64,000 bases of DNA from Albula goreensis (lineage: Eukaryota > Chordata > Actinopteri > Albuliformes > Albulidae): contig CM040742.1 in NCBI GenBank assembly GCA_022829145.1, positions 12,805,131 to 12,869,130 on the forward strand, read 5' to 3'. The notes under the pieces were generated by a model, which was not told where the DNA came from, made no database searches, and worked only from the letters and a program-made list of their open reading frames with translations. How positions within the stretch are numbered: position 1 is the first letter of the stretch; every line of letters starts with the position of its first letter. Of this stretch, positions 48,701-58,275 are shown one piece after another. Both the position numbers and the translations under genes were made by a program.

Positions 48701-50637
48701 ATTCTTTGCTAATTTTTTGGGAAAAACTGGAAAGACATTTCTCCACCCTTAAAAAGCGATCAAGCTGAATCCCTTGGGGATGGGACACACAGCAGCTCCT
48801 GCCAACAGCTGGGGACTGGAGTCTGTGTGTGCGGGGAAAACCAAGAACAGAGGCTGGAGGAGACAGACTGTGTCTTATCCACAACACACACACACATGCA
48901 CACACACATACGAACACACACATGCACACACACTCACACACACATACACACGAACACACGCACACACATACACACATGCACACACACACGAACACACTCA
49001 CACACACATACACACAAAAAATCCTATAAAACACTGATGCAGACTGATGCAGAGAGACAGTGATATCTATATCACGTCTGCATTATCTCAGCCTACTCAG
49101 AGGAGAGGAGCCCAGCATGGCTGCAGCATGCTGTGCTAAGGAGCACTAACCACCACATCTCACCAACAATCTGCTTCCCAGTTAATCCAGTGGTGTTCTG
49201 GGTTAATGATCCTCACCTTTTATTCAAGAAAAAAAATCACTTGGGTCAGGGGTTCTCATTGCTCTTATTGCCAGAACCCCCTTACTATTACAATTTGTTA
49301 ATTGTTCCTAATTAAACACTTATGTTTGGAGGCACGATCAACCTTCTAAAGCCACATTGTGTCAGAAATACCTATGAAGACAATGAAGAATAAACATCAC
49401 ATATTCAACTGACACTTTCATCCTCTTATAGGAGAAGACTTTTTATTTCTTTAAATGACATAAATCAGTCGGGACATAATTGGTATGGACACTAAAACTA
49501 AACCACTTGTTAGATAAAGATTAGTTCAAAGACTAAACAAATAGCATTGAGCCAAATCTCTTTGAACGTATCCACCGTGTCAGTTGAAGGAGAAAAGAAT
49601 ATGAAAGAACTTAAGACACCATTAGCTGTTCAAGAGGTAGGCTGTAACAAAAAACCAGCACACACAGTGGGCCCCCCAAGGACAAAGGTTAAGACCCCCA
49701 AACTTGGGCTGCTGGCCTCTCTGGAGCCTCAGGCTGCCCTATGAAGACAGCGTTAACCTGAAGCAGTAGCCATAGTAAAACATAAATAAATAAATAAATA
49801 TCCACACCAGGGTTCAAACTAGAAGATCACATTAATTGCCAGCAAAGTACACTTCATTTAATTAGCCTTATCTTAAAGACAATGGGGCAGCCCCGGGATT
49901 GTGGTGGGGTAAATTACTGAATTAACAGGCACACACAGGAGGGCAGCAGTCGCTGGATATCTTGGTAATTTGAAATCGCAGGAGCTAAAGCAGCTCAAAA
50001 TTAACAGTTTCCCGTCCTGCAGAAAATGAAAGATACAGAAATTGAGGTGGAGCGAGAGCCAGGTGATGCAAAAGCCTCAGAGATGGACTCTCTGGAACAG
50101 CACGAGTTTCATAAAAACCCTTGTAGCACACACACAGACACACACACATGCAGAAACACACTGATGCAGAAACACACAAGCATGTGTGCGCACACTCAAA
50201 CAAACGGCCACACAAACATGCATGCACATACTCATGTGTAATACATGTATATAAACACACATGCGCACTCGTGCACAAAACTGTACCCATGCTCTCACCG
50301 ACAAGCGTGTACACAAACACATAAGATACTCTTACACAACCACACACATTCATACAAACACACACAGAGTGCAATGGTCCAGCCAGCTCTGAGCCCTACT
50401 AGCCCAGATCGCATCTCAGAGTGCAGTGTACAGCGTGAATGTAAGTACGAGCGCGTGGATGGGAGAATGGACCTTCTGTCTGAGCAGCTTGCTGCGCACG
50501 CGGCCCCACAGCTTGGCCCCAGTGTTGGAGTGGCTCTTGGCAGGCAGTGGCTCCTCCAGGGGCCCCTCTACGCAGCACCTCTCCAGCCGCTCGCTAACCG
50601 AGTTCAGGTTACAGTCCGACACCAGCATATCCGTCAT
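30649..50637 (-). CDS. ABR: ABR, 3' coding part with alternative first exon (C2 end plus RhoGAP)
   Basis: ABR is the BCR-related RhoGEF/RhoGAP; its C-terminal RhoGAP domain inactivates Rac and Cdc42. Minus-strand join: 50637-50473, 37377-37318, 36939-36830, 36175-36036, 35787-35653, 34960-34855, 33044-32894 and 30738-30649. This is 957 nt and 318 aa, with every junction in phase. Residues 1-55 come from the alternative first exon, 56-112 are the C-terminal C2 region, and about 113-290 are RhoGAP. The arginine finger is R141 in GIYRISG, and [11 protein letters not shown] and [13 protein letters not shown] are RhoGAP signatures. The end, [13 protein letters not shown], is the ABR C-terminus. 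BCR was considered, but the C-terminus and the TIMM22 synteny favour ABR. The DH and PH exons of full-length ABR are not in the window and should lie to the right. Confidence 0.93.
30739..32893 (-). other. ABR: ABR intron before the last coding exon
   Basis: 2155 bp. Contains three near-tandem CAGCTGT-containing units at 31601-31690 and otherwise AT-rich sequence. Confidence 0.85.
31601..31690. repeat. Three short near-tandem CAGCTGTCCAAT units
   Basis: cagctgtccaatcaggg, cagctgtccaattagga and cagctgtcaaatcactgg start at 31603, 31634 and 31667. The spacing is 31 and 33 bp, with diverged sequence between. Confidence 0.75.
32894..33044 (-). CDS. ABR: ABR RhoGAP exon 4
   Basis: 151 nt (one base, then 50 codons): [20 protein letters not shown] followed by PTLLRPSE, a short Ser/Glu loop and [18 protein letters not shown]. 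The acceptor is TTCCACAG and the donor CTCAG|GTAGGC. The loop ESESSK is slightly longer than the mammalian EVESK, as far as I recall. Confidence 0.96.
33045..34854 (-). other. ABR: ABR intron
   Basis: 1810 bp. The donor side opens with a CA repeat (GT-rich on the plus strand, 34767-34844) starting about 11 nt after the exon end. The rest is unremarkable AT-rich sequence. Confidence 0.85.
34767..34844. repeat. GT/CA repeat next to an ABR splice donor
   Basis: Imperfect (GT)n with a central alternating purine-pyrimidine stretch (gtgcgcacgcgcgtgtg). On the ABR transcript it reads as CA repeats close behind the donor of the 34855-34960 exon. Confidence 0.9.
34855..34960 (-). CDS. ABR: ABR RhoGAP exon 3
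   Basis: 106 nt encoding [20 protein letters not shown] followed by [14 protein letters not shown], with split codons at both ends. The acceptor is CCTTGCAG and the donor AAGAG|GTGAGA. Because 106 is not a multiple of three, skipping it would shift the frame inside the GAP domain. Confidence 0.96.
34961..35652 (-). other. ABR: ABR intron
   Basis: 692 bp, GT...AG. No recognised element. Confidence 0.85.
35653..35787 (-). CDS. ABR: ABR RhoGAP exon 2
   Basis: 135 nt encoding [30 protein letters not shown] and [24 protein letters not shown] is the RhoGAP signature helix. The acceptor is TTTCTCAG and the donor ATAG|GTACTT. Confidence 0.97.
36036..36175 (-). CDS. ABR: ABR RhoGAP exon 1 with the arginine finger
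   Basis: 140 nt encoding [20 protein letters not shown] followed by [20 protein letters not shown] and KAAFDT. The Arg of GIYRISG is the catalytic arginine finger. The acceptor is CTGTAG and the donor ACGA|GTAAGA. Confidence 0.97.
36176..36829 (-). other. ABR: ABR intron
   Basis: 654 bp of AT-rich sequence, nothing recognised. Confidence 0.8.
36830..36939 (-). CDS. ABR: ABR exon, end of C2 region
   Basis: 110 nt encoding [20 protein letters not shown] followed by [16 protein letters not shown] and two bases of the next Lys codon. The acceptor is TTGCGGCAG and the donor ACAAA|GTAAGG. It matches the linker between the C2 and RhoGAP domains of ABR. Confidence 0.96.
36940..37317 (-). other. ABR: ABR intron
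   Basis: 378 bp of AT-rich sequence, nothing recognised. Confidence 0.8.
37318..37377 (-). CDS. ABR: ABR exon, C2 region (first shared exon)
   Basis: 60 nt, phase 0 at both ends, encoding [20 protein letters not shown]. The acceptor is TCTTTCAG and the donor GGG|GTAAGA. It is the point where the alternative first exon and the long-form upstream exons should both join. Confidence 0.96.
37912..37940. repeat. (AC)n microsatellite
   Basis: About 14 AC units with one interruption at the end. Confidence 0.9.
42640..42765 (+). mobile_element. SINE body/tail fragment, sense
   Basis: It has ccagttgtataaatggaca, then gctgtgtaagtcactctgaataagaccatctgctaa, the typical SINE 3' region. The tRNA-like head is missing. 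Confidence 0.6.
44154..44190. repeat. GAGAGT tandem repeat
   Basis: Short array of gagagagt units. Confidence 0.85.
45644..45730. repeat. Perfect (AC)43 microsatellite
   Basis: 87 bp uninterrupted, the longest pure dinucleotide array in the window. It is likely to be highly polymorphic. Confidence 0.97.
47494..47525 (+). promoter_or_regulatory. Potential G-quadruplex
   Basis: Four G runs of five to seven bases, separated by 2-4 nt loops (CGGT, TT, TT). It lies in the large ABR intron, on the strand opposite to ABR transcription. Confidence 0.6.
48884..49015. repeat. CA-rich microsatellite block
   Basis: Imperfect ACAC with GAAC and ATGC interruptions. Open frames across it are low-complexity. 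Confidence 0.9.
50128..50375. repeat. CA-rich microsatellite block beside the alternative ABR exon
   Basis: About 250 bp of imperfect CA repeat, ending about 100 bp downstream (in the ABR direction) of the alternative first exon donor. It lies in the first part of its intron. Confidence 0.9.
50473..50637 (-). CDS. ABR: ABR alternative first exon
   Basis: 165 nt, 55 codons, starting [20 protein letters not shown] and ending [15 protein letters not shown]. It is phase 0 and joins in frame to LDPQ. I recall an alternative short human ABR isoform with a comparable beginning, so this looks conserved rather than accidental. ATG context AGAGAGGATGA (A at -3). The donor AAG|GTCCAT is weak, which is the main uncertainty. 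The product would lack the DH and PH domains and most of C2, leaving a GAP-only protein. Confidence 0.75.
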
Positions 50638-51114
50638 CCTCTCTGCCTTTCCCTCCCGCGGTTACCACGGAGAGGCTCACTTCCCCCAGAGGGGGAAGCA
50701 AACCAAAAAAGAAATAAATAAATCAAGGTGGGGGGTGGAGGAACGAGTCCCCAAGATGGATCCCAGAGTCAAATTAAATCCAGCACGTTGTCCAAGGACT
50801 TCAAACCACTGCCGAAGATAATGAGTGAGGACAGAAGTCTAATTTAAAAAAAGACCACACTTCCCTTGTTGCTTTCACCTGATGACAATGAGGTTTAAGT
50901 GACCACAACACACAATGACAAAGACAGGAATAAAACAAAAAAAATGTACTCCATGAGAAAATAAAGTGGAAATAGTGCCACAAGGTTTCTGCTGTGTGTC
51001 AGCCCGGAATCCCACACTGGTTTCCTCTCAGCACACAGAGAGCTAATTCCACTGTCAACCGCCAGCATGCACACTAGTCCTGATCTGATCTCCACACACG
51101 CACACAGAAACAGA

Positions 51115-51170
51115 GACAGCGAGAGCGAGAGGGAGGGAAGGAGAAAGTGGGGGGGAGTGAGGGAGGGACG

Positions 51171-51221
<51 letters not shown>

Positions 51222-51420
51222 AGAAGGAGGGAGTGAAAAAACAAAGCAGAGGTAGACAGAGAAAGAGAGAGAGGGAGGGAGAAAAGGAAAAATAGGGGGA
51301 ACCAGAGAGGGAGAGGGAATAAGGAAAGCAAAGATAGGTAGGTAGAGAGAAAGAGAGAGAGAGAGATGGGGGGAGCAAAGAAAGCAGAGCTAGAGAGACA
51401 GAGAATGCCAGAGGAGGAAG
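51115..51420. repeat. Polypurine (GA)-rich tract
   Basis: About 300 bp almost wholly purine on the plus strand, with a pure (GA) run at about 51174-51215 and GGGA/GAAA variants around it. Long Ser/Leu-rich minus-strand frames here are translations of the repeat. Confidence 0.9.
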
Positions 51421-51498
51421 GAGCAGCAAGATGCTGTCGTCACCCACTGGCTGTGATGAAACAACCCTCCGATTCAAGCGGAACAGACAGAAACATTG

Positions 51499-51522
51499 AG
51501 TGAGTGAGTGAGTGAGTGAGTA
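51499..51522. repeat. (GAGT)n microsatellite
   Basis: About six GAGT units. Confidence 0.9.
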
Positions 51523-51844
51523 AGAGAAAAAGTGAGACTTCTCTCTACCTCTGACGACAGAGTACGTCTGTGACAGCTCATGATCTGCTGTCAGACAGCC
51601 AGCTCCCACAGCAGGTCACTGCGGCAGGAAGTGACTAAGGAGCCAGGAATGGGACACTGGGGAGGGACGATGTCATGTTGTTGGGTGCTAAACCCACAAC
51701 ACTTCTCACTGCGCAAACAGTCTCAATAAGGCTTATCCTCACATCCTGCTCAACTGGGTTTACTATGGTACACTTCAGATATTGTGAATGTTTTCTGATT
51801 ATGATTATTATTTTGATGATTATGATCATCACTCTTTTGGTGTC

Positions 51845-51990
51845 TTTCTGTGAAAATGTATACAGCTGGTATTCTGGTGCAATGCCTCACTTAAGTGTAA
51901 AATGGTTGCACCAAGTCTGGGAATCGAACCTGCAGTGTTGTGGTTACAGGCCCATTTCCCTGCACCAGATGGTGCCAGGTTTTAGTAACT
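51845..51990 (-). mobile_element. SINE-like fragment, antisense
   Basis: It contains gtatacagctgg, then tgggaatcgaacctgcagtg and gttacaggccca, the reversed SINE body and B-box region. Diverged. Confidence 0.5.
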
Positions 51991-52029
51991 TTCAGTGTCT
52001 GAAGCGCCTGCTGTCAGATTTTCTCTAGA

Positions 52030-52230
52030 TTACTTCTTCTAACCTCTCTCACTCTATGACACTCTCTCTCCCCTACTCTTTTCCACTTTCTTCCTCTTGC
52101 TCTCCCTCTCTCCTGATCTCTCCCTTGCTCTCTTTCTCTCTCTCAACCCCCCTCTTTTCTCTTTCTCACTCTCTATTTTCCTCTCTTTCTTGCCCTCTCC
52201 ACTTCCCTCTCTTTCAGAGTGTCACACCCT
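52030..52230. repeat. Polypyrimidine (CT)-rich tract
   Basis: About 200 bp of imperfect CT on the plus strand, the opposite polarity to the GA tract 0.6 kb to the left. Confidence 0.85.
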
Positions 52231-52479
52231 CTCCATCTCTTCAGATCTCATGCACAGTTCACTGAACCCTTCTCTATTATGTAAGTATGAGTGCTTTCTC
52301 ACTACAGCTCAGCCCCATCTGCAGTGACCAGCATCCCCCCTGAGACCGGCGCTAATTGAGCTGCCCCAGCACCTTCCACCTCTGAGCTTAACCCTTCCTG
52401 CTTAACAACAACACTCACATGGCTGAACTCTGGAGCAAACCAAGCAAAGAGCAGAGGAGAGGGGGATGGATGGCTAGAC

Positions 52480-52830
52480 TAGGTGATCCTGTTAAGGCAG
52501 AGGTTTCGAATCTCATCAGACAAGAGCTGTTGTAAGCTTTCGCTCTAGCCCAGCACTAAAACTAATCAACACCTTAACATACTAGCATGATTAGCTGATT
52601 AAGGCAGTGGTTGTAGTCCTGGTCTACAACAAAAGCCTGCACCCTCTCTGGCAAATCTCTGATAAGACAGGGATCCTCTGTGTTATGGCACTGATCCAGT
52701 GTGTGAATGGTCCATGCGGGTATCGAACTCAGATGGTGCCAGGGCTGGCTGTGGCTAGCAGCCCAGTAGGGCTGCATGTAATTGGCCGTAGAGTCACCCA
52801 GAGAGGGCGGGAGTTTAGCTGGCAGGATGT
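52480..52830. repeat. Teleost-type dispersed repeat fragments
   Basis: The segment around 52495-52640 (ggtttcgaatctcatcaga, tttcgctctagcccagcac, gctgattaaggcagtgg, acaaaagcctgcaccct) and the one at 52690-52830 (gcatgtaattggccgtag and flanks) resemble fish interspersed repeats I remember. Family not assigned. Confidence 0.4.
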
Positions 52831-54503
52831 CCAAGCCTCCTTGTGCATCAGCTTCCCCCTTTTGCCCTGAATCCCCCTGCACAAAGACTTACAGAAAGTG
52901 TCATCCTCAGAATCAATGACTGTGCCAGCTTATCTGGTGGACTGAGGGCAGGGGGCTGGAAAAAACGTGTTTCAGAGGGGAGTGCGTTGTGTTCTTTTGT
53001 GTGTTTTCTAAGCCAACACAGGGAGTTTCAGTGATAAGATTCACTGAACAGGCACACATATTTGGCACTCCAAAATGGAAGCTGATAGGAATGATGAGAG
53101 GTTAAATGATGGAAAGGGAAATAGCCAAGGATGAGATATGTGATATAAATCTCAAAATCACTGTCTTGACTTTGTTTGGGAGCTCCCGACTTTCACCGAG
53201 GTTAGACATCATGGCTGGTCTCTAAATGTCTCAGAAGAGCCACCTGAAATCAGAATATAAAACTCCCACACATAATGGGGTGCAAACCCACTGCTGTGCT
53301 GACAGATGGCAAGAAAAGAGACTGAAAAGGTCCACAGTCAATCTGCAAATGCACAAAAAATGCACTGAAAAGGAAGAAAAGAATGTGTTTCAGATGTGGC
53401 CGCTAATTTCACTTTGGTGTCAATCAATTTACTTTTTCTTCAATGTCAATCAATTTTCTAATTTAGCACTAGTGGAAAGGGGATCTATAAGGGCGTGATG
53501 ATAGCAGCTTGTCAGAGTGAAGCGGGGAGGTTGAAACCATTTCTCAATGAAACGCTCTGTTCTGCTGTGTTTCCATAAAGCACAGAGACCAATCAAGTGT
53601 CGAAACTACACTCTTCACCAAGGCACTCGGCTCCGTGGGTAGTGTGGTATTTTTAGTACGGTTGCACCCATCAGACATGTGTTTGTCTTCTGTGCGTCAC
53701 TTCATGGAAGGAACGCAGAAAAAAACGGCGGGACACCGTGGCCGAAAAGACCAAGGGGCCAGTGAACAGCTCCGCCTCCCAGACACTGGCCCCCTCGGGA
53801 GTGCTTCTTTGGGGCAGTTTCCCATGATCCCTTGCTCACATTCCGCAAAGACGCAGGGACCGGGGACAGATCAGGGATGTTATTTTTCTTGATTGCATGA
53901 GGCTAACTCGAGAGGACTTGTGTTTTCCTCTTTGCTGCGAAACCCCTACTCCAGCTTCTTGATAAATAGAGTATAAAAAAGACCATATACAGAATTGGGT
54001 GAGTGTGTTTTTTCTCCTGAGTGATTGGGAAATACAGATTTTAAGACCCTAAATGTCACAGGGGGCACTAATATTTGGCTTTATTGCCGGATATTCTCCC
54101 CTGGTATCAGCTGTCAATGAAAACAAACACTCTTAATATGTGTGTTTATGACATACCCAAGTCACCTGCCTCTCACTGAGATATTTATGATCTGAAAATC
54201 AGAAATTCCTATTTAATCCTATTTAATGTCGGTTTAAGTACTGTAGAATATGTTTGATTTAGTTACCAAATGTGGTGTCTGAGTGATCTTGCCCTTGATC
54301 AGAATGAGGAAGAGAATCACCATTCATCCACTGGAGAAAGCAATTCAGTGAAGGCTGAACCGTGAGCCCCATTCTTCAAATCAGCCTGACAGTGAAAAGG
54401 AATGCCATTTCCACAGACACAACCTTACAGCTGCTCTTGCACCTTGTATATCTCGTACCATGTCGCAAAATCTAGAATAATACATTGTGTCACTACGTGA
54501 GAT

Positions 54504-54538
<35 letters not shown>

Positions 54539-57224
54539 GAAATTTCCTGAGGAAATTCAGATTAATTGACCAATGGTGCACCACTGTACCACATAAGTGT
54601 CAGGCTTCACACATCTGGTGTCAGCTTTTTGGTATAAAATGTGAAGTTAGTAGTTCAATGTACTGGAGCACCTACCCCGCACCTTCATTTAAATCCGCCT
54701 CCGGTTGCCTTTGTTTTCCTTGCAAAAACCATGCCAGAACATGACGACAATACTCATTAGTGAGAGTGACGCCCCCATGATGGAATTGGAAAAACAAAAA
54801 AACAAAGAAAATAAAATAAAGCCTCAATTCCAGACAGCTCTTTCAACTTCTTCTTGTCAGAGCTCGGTTTTTTAAATTAAGCGGAACAAAGGAAAAAGTC
54901 AACACTTTGGTGTGTGATGTGTCTTTGCCCCCTGTAACGCTTTTTGCTTTTATTTCCTTTCAAAAGAAATCTCTGACCTTACAGCGAGGCACATTTATTA
55001 GGCCATGATTAAAAGCATGTTCTTGAAGGCGCAAGCTCCTACCCGTTAGCATTAGCGAAGGGGATCTGTCATTTCAAAGCTGTCGGAGAAAAGGGTAAGG
55101 TGTTTAACCATGGAGAGGTCTTCAAGGTCTGACAGGCCTCGACTCTTTGTTTCCCCCAATTTTTTCACCTGACAGCGTCATCTCCTTCTGCCGCAGATGG
55201 AAATGTAGACGAGCCCCAGCAAACGCTTTGTTAACGCTCCCCTCCGGTTCTCTACACCCCCGCCCCGATCTTTTGATGGACAGCTCTCAGAGAGGGAACC
55301 ATCCAGACGTATGGCACACGCGTACGGCGTGCGCCTAAAATAACGGCATCTTCCTCATGGAGCGTCAGCCTGGGCGTTTTCTCATAGATTATTTATGGAG
55401 GTAATTACACATCTTTGGTGGATGTATTTAACACAAGCTGCAGAATATACACACCAAAAAAAAATACTGTTATTCGAAATTTAAATCGCTGCCTTACATG
55501 TTTGTGTGATACCTATTGATAGGCGTACTGCATCTTGTTCAGCTCCCAATGCAAGATGGGAGGCTGCAAAATAATCGCAACAAAAAACATGTTTGCTAAA
55601 GGTGGTATTGAAAGGAACCTCAAATCCAGTCTTTTGGCTCTGATCACTGCCAGTCTCCCCAGGCTGGGAAATGCTTGGCTTAAAATGGATTGTATGGTCT
55701 GGCCCAGCTCTTCTGGACTGACATTACCAAACTCTCTCTCTTTGTTTAATTATAGATAGACTGGATGAGCGGATGGGTTTCTTAAAACATTCCTTATGAA
55801 TTACATGGCTTGCATCCTGTTCTTTTCACCATGGAAGTTATGTAAGGCCAGGTAAAAATAAAAATGGCGCAGAGTGGGGCTTTTTCAGGACCACGTAAAA
55901 GGCACAAACAGCCACATCCCTCCAAAAAGTTGACTGCAAAGGAGGTGAAATCAGTCAATAAAGCCAATCTTTATTTATATTTGTACAGTCGCCACATCAT
56001 GTCTCACAACAGACATTGTCAAAACCTTATTAATTTGCAGGGGAATGGCAAACAAGAAAACAACCCAATAACCACTAATGTAAGAGAGAGCAGCCTTCAC
56101 TCTTAATGGTGACAGAGCAACTCCGGCCCCGTCTTGGAAAGTTCCATTCAGTAATGATGTGATCTAAATGGGCTTTTCTGGAGGCTGAGGCTTTGGAAGG
56201 TGCATGAGGAAGTGGAGATGTGACCCCCCCACCCCCACCCTTTCCTCCCTGGCACCCCCCAGGCTGTGATTACTGAAGGCCTGACACTTTAAACTGGCAA
56301 GCATTCACAGGAGGGGGCAGTCACCGTTTCCTTTGTGTCAGTCAGAGACTTTCAAAACATACTCTTTTCAGTCTGGCTTTTAATGAATATTTTGTTTCTC
56401 ATTTCCTCAGGTTTGTTCTCTTATAATTTTAATCCTTTTATTAGTTATTTTTTTGATTCCTGTTTTTTAATGCCTGTATCCCTCACTCACATGTCTTATA
56501 ATTTATAGATTTTATCTTTCTTTTTTAACATTGCCTTGAAAGTTAGTTACATTTTTATTCAGTGCTAGATTGAAATGCAGTTTGTGTTACAATGCATGTC
56601 TGACAGACGTTTCCATGATAATAGTATGAGTACTATATAAAGCTTTATTATTGCATTATTATTTGAAGTGTTTTTCATTGTAACACAGTGTCTTTGATCC
56701 CCCCAAAATCAAGACCTCAACAGACATCAAACTCTGCCAATCTGAAGCACATGTGTTATTTATTGCAGGTTTTTATAAACTCCATCAGAATAAAGAGAAA
56801 GGCATTGAGGCCATGGTGTCTATAAATAGGAGGACACGGAGAAGTAATATTGAAGAACAGGAAAAACAAAGAACTGAATGGGTTGCAGGCACTGGGAGCT
56901 GGAAATGAAATAACTAGGAGCGCAGTGGTTTTCATTAAAAATGCTAAAGCGATCCCTCCGATGTAAAACGAGCCATTGTTTGAGGGATTTACAGAGAGGG
57001 GCTGCGACCGTGATGGGGGGGGGGGTGTGACAGCTGCCTGCCTGCCGCTGATCGCCGCGAGGTACACACAGAGCGTATAATCTGATCAGCTTCAGCACTG
57101 TGCCCCTACAGCCGTTTTACAGTTGCTTACATTAGAGCCTTGCCCTGGAAGGGCGGAATTGAGAAGCGCATCATGAAAACTGTATGCAGAAGGAGAAGAA
57201 AAAGATGAAGAAAAGGGGATATTC
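52831..57224. other. Presumed ABR intron, no exon supported
   Basis: The position between the alternative exon and the missing long-form exons implies ABR intron. A CA/TA repeat lies at 54507-54538. The stretch at about 54830-55440 is repeat-poor and looks like possible conserved noncoding DNA. No coding exon was recognised. Confidence 0.4.
54507..54538. repeat. (AC)n(AT)n compound microsatellite
   Basis: About 9 AC units followed by about 7 AT units. Confidence 0.9.
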
Positions 57225-57241
57225 CAGGGTAGGAATCCATC

Positions 57242-57273
<32 letters not shown>

Positions 57274-57435
57274 GATAGATAGATAGTATGTGGCAACAGT
57301 GGCTAGTGTAAACACAGGCAGCTGCAAACAAGCGAAAACACAATCCAGGTTGAGTTGATTCCCTTTAGAATATGCACTATTAAATGAACACATAATACTG
57401 CATTAAATTAACACATAAAAATTGATTTAAGTGCA
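57225..57435 (+). repeat. Dispersed repeat block, copy A
   Basis: It shares gggtaggaatccatc, tatgtggcaacagtggctag, agttgattccctttaga and ctgcattaaattaacacat with 60045-60335 in the same order and orientation. A GT/AT/AGAT microsatellite (57242-57288) sits between the first two shared segments. Confidence 0.7.
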
Positions 57436-58119
57436 AGCAACTCTTGCAGTGCAGCAATATGAAATGACAACGCTACACAAACAAACATCCTTTCATGTTT
57501 TGATAATTAAGGTGTTAATCTTTTAATGCCCAAAAGGGCTTACTTATTGTCTTCTCTTTCATGTCACAGTCTACAGCAAAACGCTCCTCATTAAACTTTC
57601 AGTAATTTGGGAGCGAGACAGAACAAAAAGAAGAGCTTGGCCTGATCCATCATTAGCATAAGGTCTTAGCCTTTTTAGCTGGGTGGGGAGCAGGGAACAA
57701 TGCCACATGGAGAGAGGAGTTTAGGGCACTTCCTCCATCGACTTTGTGACTTGACAGACACCAGGAGTCCTCCACCTTCCCAACCAAGACCAATGGGGCT
57801 ATGCGGGCTGTTACCGTGGAAACGATATTTACGCAACCTCGTCTGCTGAGGTGCTGTCCGCAGATCAATGTACTTTGAGCCCTGGGCTCTGCCATTTTCA
57901 GCATTCACAGCAGGAGAAAAAAAAAAATCAGGACAGGGTGGAGGAGCCGTGATGCAACATCTATCCTTGGCGAGGCAACGATTTCAGTCTCGCCGAGCTT
58001 TGCACATCTCTGGCGAAACACAGAGGAACACGGCATATGATTTATTCACGGCGGTGCTGGCGATGTGGGGAAACGTGTCAGAATCACTCTTCTTCTCCAT
58101 GCCTTTCCAGGAACCCCGG
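57436..58119. other. Presumed intron, repeat-poor
   Basis: Unique-looking sequence without a supported exon. It could be a conserved noncoding element. Confidence 0.35.
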
Positions 58120-58275
58120 CGCTGTTAGGATAACGGTTAGGTAACAGGCTTGTGACTTAGAGGATGCAGATTTCATTCCCAGGTGGAGCACTGTCAAATT
58201 GTACCTTTGATCTAAAGTACTTAACCTGAATTGCTTCAGTATAGACTAATATTCAGCTGTATAAATGAATAGACT
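58120..58275 (+). mobile_element. tRNA-derived SINE, sense
   Basis: Diverged tRNA-like head (gttaggataacggttaggtaacaggcttgtgacttagagg), then a B-box-like region, then aaagtacttaacctgaattgcttcagta and cagctgtataaatgaata. It is the clearest body match to the family seen at 4.5-10.3 kb. Confidence 0.7.

Larger units (their letters stand above)
37378..50472 (-). other. ABR: Large ABR intron (about 13.1 kb)
   Basis: No further ABR coding exon was found. It contains a CA repeat (37912-37940), a SINE tail (42640-42765), GAGAGT units (44154-44190), the longest CA repeat of the window (45644-45730), a G-run cluster (47494-47525), CA-rich blocks (48884-49015, 50128-50375) and several repeat-poor stretches that could be noncoding regulatory DNA. 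Confidence 0.7.
50638..51600 (-). promoter_or_regulatory. ABR: Probable internal ABR promoter and 5'UTR
   Basis: This is the flank upstream of the alternative ATG in transcript direction. It holds a perfect 8-bp hairpin at 50680-50698 and a CpG-containing patch (50655-50672). Farther up is a long polypurine tract on the plus strand (51115-51420), which is polypyrimidine in the transcript. The TSS is not determinable from sequence. Confidence 0.4.

Noticed and set aside
51055..51609. 184-aa minus-strand Ser/Leu-rich frame
   Set aside because: Translation of the CT strand of the polypurine tract, with no domain.
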